A stretch of 5,580 nt of DNA. Origin: Candidatus Doudnabacteria bacterium (lineage in GTDB: Bacteria; Patescibacteriota; Doudnabacteria; UBA920). Of the stretch, positions 3,387-5,580 are shown one piece after another. The translations under genes were made by a program, and so were the position numbers. Location: NCBI GenBank assembly GCA_016788805.1, contig JAEUSE010000070.1:1-5580 (forward strand), written 5' to 3'. Within the stretch, counting starts at the first letter, position 1. Every line of letters begins with the position of its first letter. Below the pieces are notes generated by a model that saw only the letters and a program-made list of their open reading frames with translations, was not told the origin of the DNA and did not search any database.

Positions 3387-5114
3387 ATGACCGAAGGAAA
3401 GAACAAAGGCGACGTCTTCGCTCTACCAGAGAGTAGCTATGATGTAGCCAAGCTCACTGACTACTACGCTAAAGCTACCGAGGGTAGTCAACGTATCTTG
3501 CCGAAAGAAAAGCGTCGCTATGTGATGTACCTTCGTAAATCTACCGATGACGAAGCCAAGCAAGTTCGCTCACTGGAAGACCAGCAGACCGAGTGCCTGT
3601 TCCTCGCCGACCAGATAGGTGTAAAAGTTCGAACCGAGGATATTTTTATAGAGAGTGCTTCGGCAAAGAAGTCTGGCAATCGCCCTATCTTTGACGCTAT
3701 GCTTATGGGCTTCAAAACTGGTAAGTATCACGGTTTGCTGGCGTGGTCGCCTGACCGCTTGTCTCGCAATATGAAAGAAGCAGGCGAAATTATCGAGATG
3801 ATTGACCTTGAACAGATACAAGACTTGCATTTCAAGACGTACCAGTTCGAGAATAACCCTAACGGCAAGATGCTTTTGGGTATCTTGTTTGCTACCTCAA
3901 AACAGTATTCCGACAAGCTATCTGTCGATGTTTCGAGGGGTATTACAGGGGCTATTCGAGATGGTAAATATGTCGGCGTTATCAAGAAGGGCTACTATGT
4001 CGATTTAGACAGTGGTTACTTCCTGCCAGATACCGAGAACTGGAAACTCCTACGCCAAGCCGTCGAAATGAGGCTCAAAGAGCGTAAAACCAATCAAGAA
4101 GTTGCCGAGTTCTTGAACAGTTCGGGCTTTAGCTATCGTAAGTACCAAGATGAGCCGTACAAGAAGTCGAAGCTCAACAAAAAGACCGTTGCCAAGCTGT
4201 TGAGCGACCCGTTTTACTGCGGTGTTTACGAGTACGGCAAGAACTATGCCAACTTGCACGAAATCTACACCTTTGTACCGCTTGTAACGACTGACGAGCA
4301 TATTGTCTTGAGTAAAAATACCGCCGACACCTTCCAGAAGGAGTACGCTGGACGCAAAACCAATGCTCAACGGCTAGAGTTCGGTATCTTGCGTGAGAAG
4401 GTTATCTGCGACTTCTGCGACAGTATAATGGGTTTCCAGCGAACCAAGCTCACCAAAGGCAAAAACGCTGGTAGCTACACTATCAGCTTTTACTGTAAGA
4501 ACAAAGACTGTCTACGACATAAACCCAAAGAAGCTACCGAGCGGTTTGGTAAGCCACTACCTAAAAGCATACGCCTCAAGTACCTGACAGCTCATATAGC
4601 GTGGACACTCAAGCATTTGACCAAGAACACAGAGAAAGCTTACAAACAGTACATTGGTCGCCTTGAAGAACAGCTCAAAGTCGATAAGTCAATTGCCCAG
4701 CGTAAAGTAGCCGAAGCCAAACTTGACCTCAAGAAAGAACAAAACAACTACTCAAAATACCAGATACTCCAGCGAGACGACCTCGAAGCTTACAAGAAAC
4801 ACCACAAGGGCAAGCTGGAAGAACAGCAACAGATAGTAACTGCCAAAGAAGCGACACTTGCTCAAGCCGAGAGCGAGCTAGAGCGAGTAAGCCGTGCCTT
4901 GCCGACCGAGCAACAGTTCGTTGAACTTGTCCGTTCGTATCTGGAAACACTACTCAAAACGAAGGATTTAGTCGAAGAAGATTTAGTCTACCGTGAGGTA
5001 GTGTTGAACCTGCGTGCGAACAACGACTTTGTATCTGTTATAAAACTAAATCCACCATACAATTTGATGGTGGATTTAGAAAAAGTTCCTTTTGGTCGGG
5101 GTGACAGGACTTGA
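3387..5114 (+). CDS. Large serine recombinase (site-specific integrase), 575 aa
   Basis: Integrates and excises the island by double-strand exchange through a phosphoserine link. A 40-residue N-terminal extension precedes the resolvase catalytic domain (about 44-185), with nucleophile Ser52 in YLRKSTDD and catalytic arginines in KKSGNRP (R99) and SPDRLSRN (R124, R127). The recombinase domain (about 195-325) has the typical VAKLLSDPFYCGVYEYG. A zinc ribbon follows, with C341/C344 (CDFC) and C370/C375 (YCKNKDC), then a long coiled coil (about 415-505) as in phage and ICE integrases. The ATG at 3387 was preferred to 3300 because the promoter lies between them and residues before it look random. 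Length is usual for the class. The last codons, encoding GRGDRT and the stop, lie in the 3' half of tRNA-Pro on the other strand, so the C-terminus is formed by the probable attachment site. The divergent neighbour is unknown. Confidence 0.95.
   Translation: MTEGKNKGDVFALPESSYDVAKLTDYYAKATEGSQRILPKEKRRYVMYLRKSTDDEAKQVRSLEDQQTECLFLADQIGVKVRTEDIFIESASAKKSGNRPIFDAMLMGFKTGKYHGLLAWSPDRLSRNMKEAGEIIEMIDLEQIQDLHFKTYQFENNPNGKMLLGILFATSKQYSDKLSVDVSRGITGAIRDGKYVGVIKKGYYVDLDSGYFLPDTENWKLLRQAVEMRLKERKTNQEVAEFLNSSGFSYRKYQDEPYKKSKLNKKTVAKLLSDPFYCGVYEYGKNYANLHEIYTFVPLVTTDEHIVLSKNTADTFQKEYAGRKTNAQRLEFGILREKVICDFCDSIMGFQRTKLTKGKNAGSYTISFYCKNKDCLRHKPKEATERFGKPLPKSIRLKYLTAHIAWTLKHLTKNTEKAYKQYIGRLEEQLKVDKSIAQRKVAEAKLDLKKEQNNYSKYQILQRDDLEAYKKHHKGKLEEQQQIVTAKEATLAQAESELERVSRALPTEQQFVELVRSYLETLLKTKDLVEEDLVYREVVLNLRANNDFVSVIKLNPPYNLMVDLEKVPFGRGDRT
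5046..5079 (-). terminator. tRNA-Pro terminator embedded in the recombinase gene
   Basis: A perfect 13-bp stem: CTAAATCCACCAT (5046-5058) with ATGGTGGATTTAG (5067-5079), loop of 8. On the minus strand it is followed by TTTTATAACA, on the plus strand by GAAAAAG, so it works for transcription leaving the tRNA. The same bases encode KLNPPYNLMVDLE of the recombinase, so the site is both coding and terminator. Confidence 0.75.
5093..5114. other. Probable attachment site (att) in the tRNA-Pro 3' end
   Basis: The recombinase coding region and the tRNA 3' part (acceptor and T-stem side, with CCA) overlap here. Integrases often sit beside the tRNA they target, and insertion restores a full tRNA. The exact crossover cannot be fixed because the other att copy is not in the window; a large serine recombinase needs only a very short shared core. 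If the crossover lies inside this overlap, the recombinase C-terminus differs between integrated and circular forms. Confidence 0.55.
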
Positions 5115-5168
5115 ACCTGCGACCTCACGGCCCCCAGCCGTACGCGCTACCAACTGCGCTACACCCCG
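5093..5168 (-). tRNA. tRNA-Pro (anticodon GGG), CCA encoded
   Basis: A 73-nt cloverleaf plus CCA. Acceptor CGGGGTG (5168-5162) pairs with CACCCCG (5103-5097), giving the C1-G72 pair typical of bacterial tRNA-Pro; discriminator A73 is at 5096 and CCA at 5095-5093. The D-arm is GCGC/GCGC with loop AGTTGGTA. The anticodon arm TACGG-CTGGGGG-CCGTG carries GGG at positions 34-36, reading CCC and CCU. The T-arm is GCAGG-TTCAAGT-CCTGT. All arm lengths are standard. A TATAAT lies upstream at 5204-5199. The 3' end overlaps the recombinase gene by 22 bases in antisense, and the downstream terminator is in that gene. This marks the tRNA as the island's integration target. Confidence 0.97.
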
Positions 5169-5198
5169 AAATGTCCGGTTGTCCGGTAACTGGGATTC

Positions 5199-5204
5199 AT
5201 TATA
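5199..5204 (-). promoter_or_regulatory. -10 box of tRNA-Pro
   Basis: TATAAT on the minus strand, about 30 bases before the mature 5' end at 5168. A good -35 is not obvious. Between them TGTCCGGT is repeated in tandem (5172-5187), which would be in the tRNA leader. Confidence 0.6.
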
Positions 5205-5395
5205 GCATTGTTGGTGGGAAAAACAGATTGGTTGATGGGTCATATTGCCGCGTATTTTGCCCCTGTGGCAACGCAGGAAGGCCGTGGGGCTGTTAAAGGC
5301 GGGACCATGTCAATATGGTCGTCTTATAAACATAAGCGTGCACGGGGGCTTAGGCGTGGCCATAATGCTTGGTAAGACGGGTCTGCCGAGCATTC
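5205..5395. other. Intergenic stretch without a recognisable gene
   Basis: No supported coding frame on either strand. GACCAT (5303-5308) and ATGGTC (5315-5320) form a small hairpin, and GCCCC (5259-5263) can pair with GGGGC (5286-5290). Neither has a T-tail or matches an RNA family I know. The base composition appears more G+C-rich than left of the tRNA, consistent with host chromosome. Confidence 0.4.
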
Positions 5396-5425
5396 AAAAA
5401 GCTCCGACGCGAGGTCGGAGCTTTT
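5396..5425 (-). terminator. Bidirectional terminator of the right-hand gene
   Basis: AAAAGCTCCGAC (5397-5408), loop GCGAG, GTCGGAGCTTTT (5414-5425). On the minus strand it comes about 27 bases after the stop of the gene at 5452 and ends in TTTTT. Confidence 0.9.
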
Positions 5426-5451
5426 ATAAGCATGATCTGTTGCCTACCCTA

Positions 5452-5580
5452 TCAAGGCGCAGCGTAAATCCGATACCACTCAATCTCAAACTTGGCTTCA
5501 AAGTGCGAATCGCCACCAAAGTTATCCATCTGGAAGGTCGGGTGCATCGGGCCGGGCACCTGGCCGTTGGTTTCTTCGAC
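5452..5580 (-). CDS. C-terminus of a probable GH16-type glycoside hydrolase (partial)
   Basis: Forty-two residues are visible, from the window edge to TGA (5454-5452). They include GPMHPTFQMDNFGGD and finish AKFEIEWYRIYAAP. A final strand of the form (F/M)xIDWVRVY is typical of family 16 glycoside hydrolases (laminarinases and related concanavalin-like beta-sandwich enzymes), and FEIEWYRIY fits that pattern. The catalytic motif would be upstream, outside the window, so activity and substrate cannot be judged; another beta-sandwich protein is possible. The gene lies beyond the tRNA on the side away from the recombinase, so it is probably host chromosome. Its terminator is at 5396-5425. Confidence 0.5.
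   Translation of the reverse strand, partial: VEETNGQVPGPMHPTFQMDNFGGDSHFEAKFEIEWYRIYAAP

Noticed and set aside
5111..5296. 61-codon plus-strand ORF starting in the recombinase stop region
   Set aside because: It reads antisense through tRNA-Pro and its promoter; Pro/Cys-rich composition and no ribosome site mark it as chance.

Overview
The window looks like the integrase end of a mobile island from a small-genome bacterium, with a little host chromosome at its right edge. TGA is used as a stop (recombinase, last gene), so the standard bacterial code applies. Candidate leaderless promoters and small unknown genes would fit a Patescibacteria/Saccharibacteria-type genome, but that is a weak inference with no decisive taxonomic marker.

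Layout, left to right. (1) The 3' end of a plus-strand gene made of a perfect 81-bp (27-codon) tandem repeat, followed by a palindromic terminator (1-238). (2) A segment bounded by a 25-bp inverted repeat that is 24/25 identical (236-260 and 2752-2776). Inside it lie two collinear inverted non-coding arms (about 323-484 and 2070-2245). A start-less minus-strand reading frame (480-800) and a small acidic plus-strand ORF (1931-2074) end exactly at the inner edges of these arms, and an IS4-superfamily (IS701-like) insertion sequence (804-1920) lies between them. (3) Outside the right arm, a TM2-domain membrane protein gene (2286-2513, minus) is preceded by a compact multibranched RNA with its own -10 box and intrinsic terminator (2563-2705). 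(4) An unknown 182-aa gene (2779-3327, minus) is divergent from a 575-aa large serine recombinase (3387-5114, plus). Both appear to be transcribed from promoters that start at the ATG itself. (5) The recombinase reads into the 3' end of a tRNA-Pro(GGG) gene on the opposite strand (5093-5168), which is the probable attachment site. The tRNA's intrinsic terminator lies inside the recombinase coding sequence. (6) Beyond the tRNA is non-coding DNA, a terminator and the C-terminus of a minus-strand gene resembling a GH16-type glycoside hydrolase (5452-5580), probably host chromosome.

How it fits together: the serine recombinase probably integrated the island at tRNA-Pro, rebuilding the tRNA 3' end and supplying a terminator for it. 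The most unusual material is the nested inverted-repeat architecture (outer 25-bp repeats, inner arms whose edges contain two stop codons) and the structured RNA upstream of the TM2 gene. I could not assign either to a described family from sequence alone.
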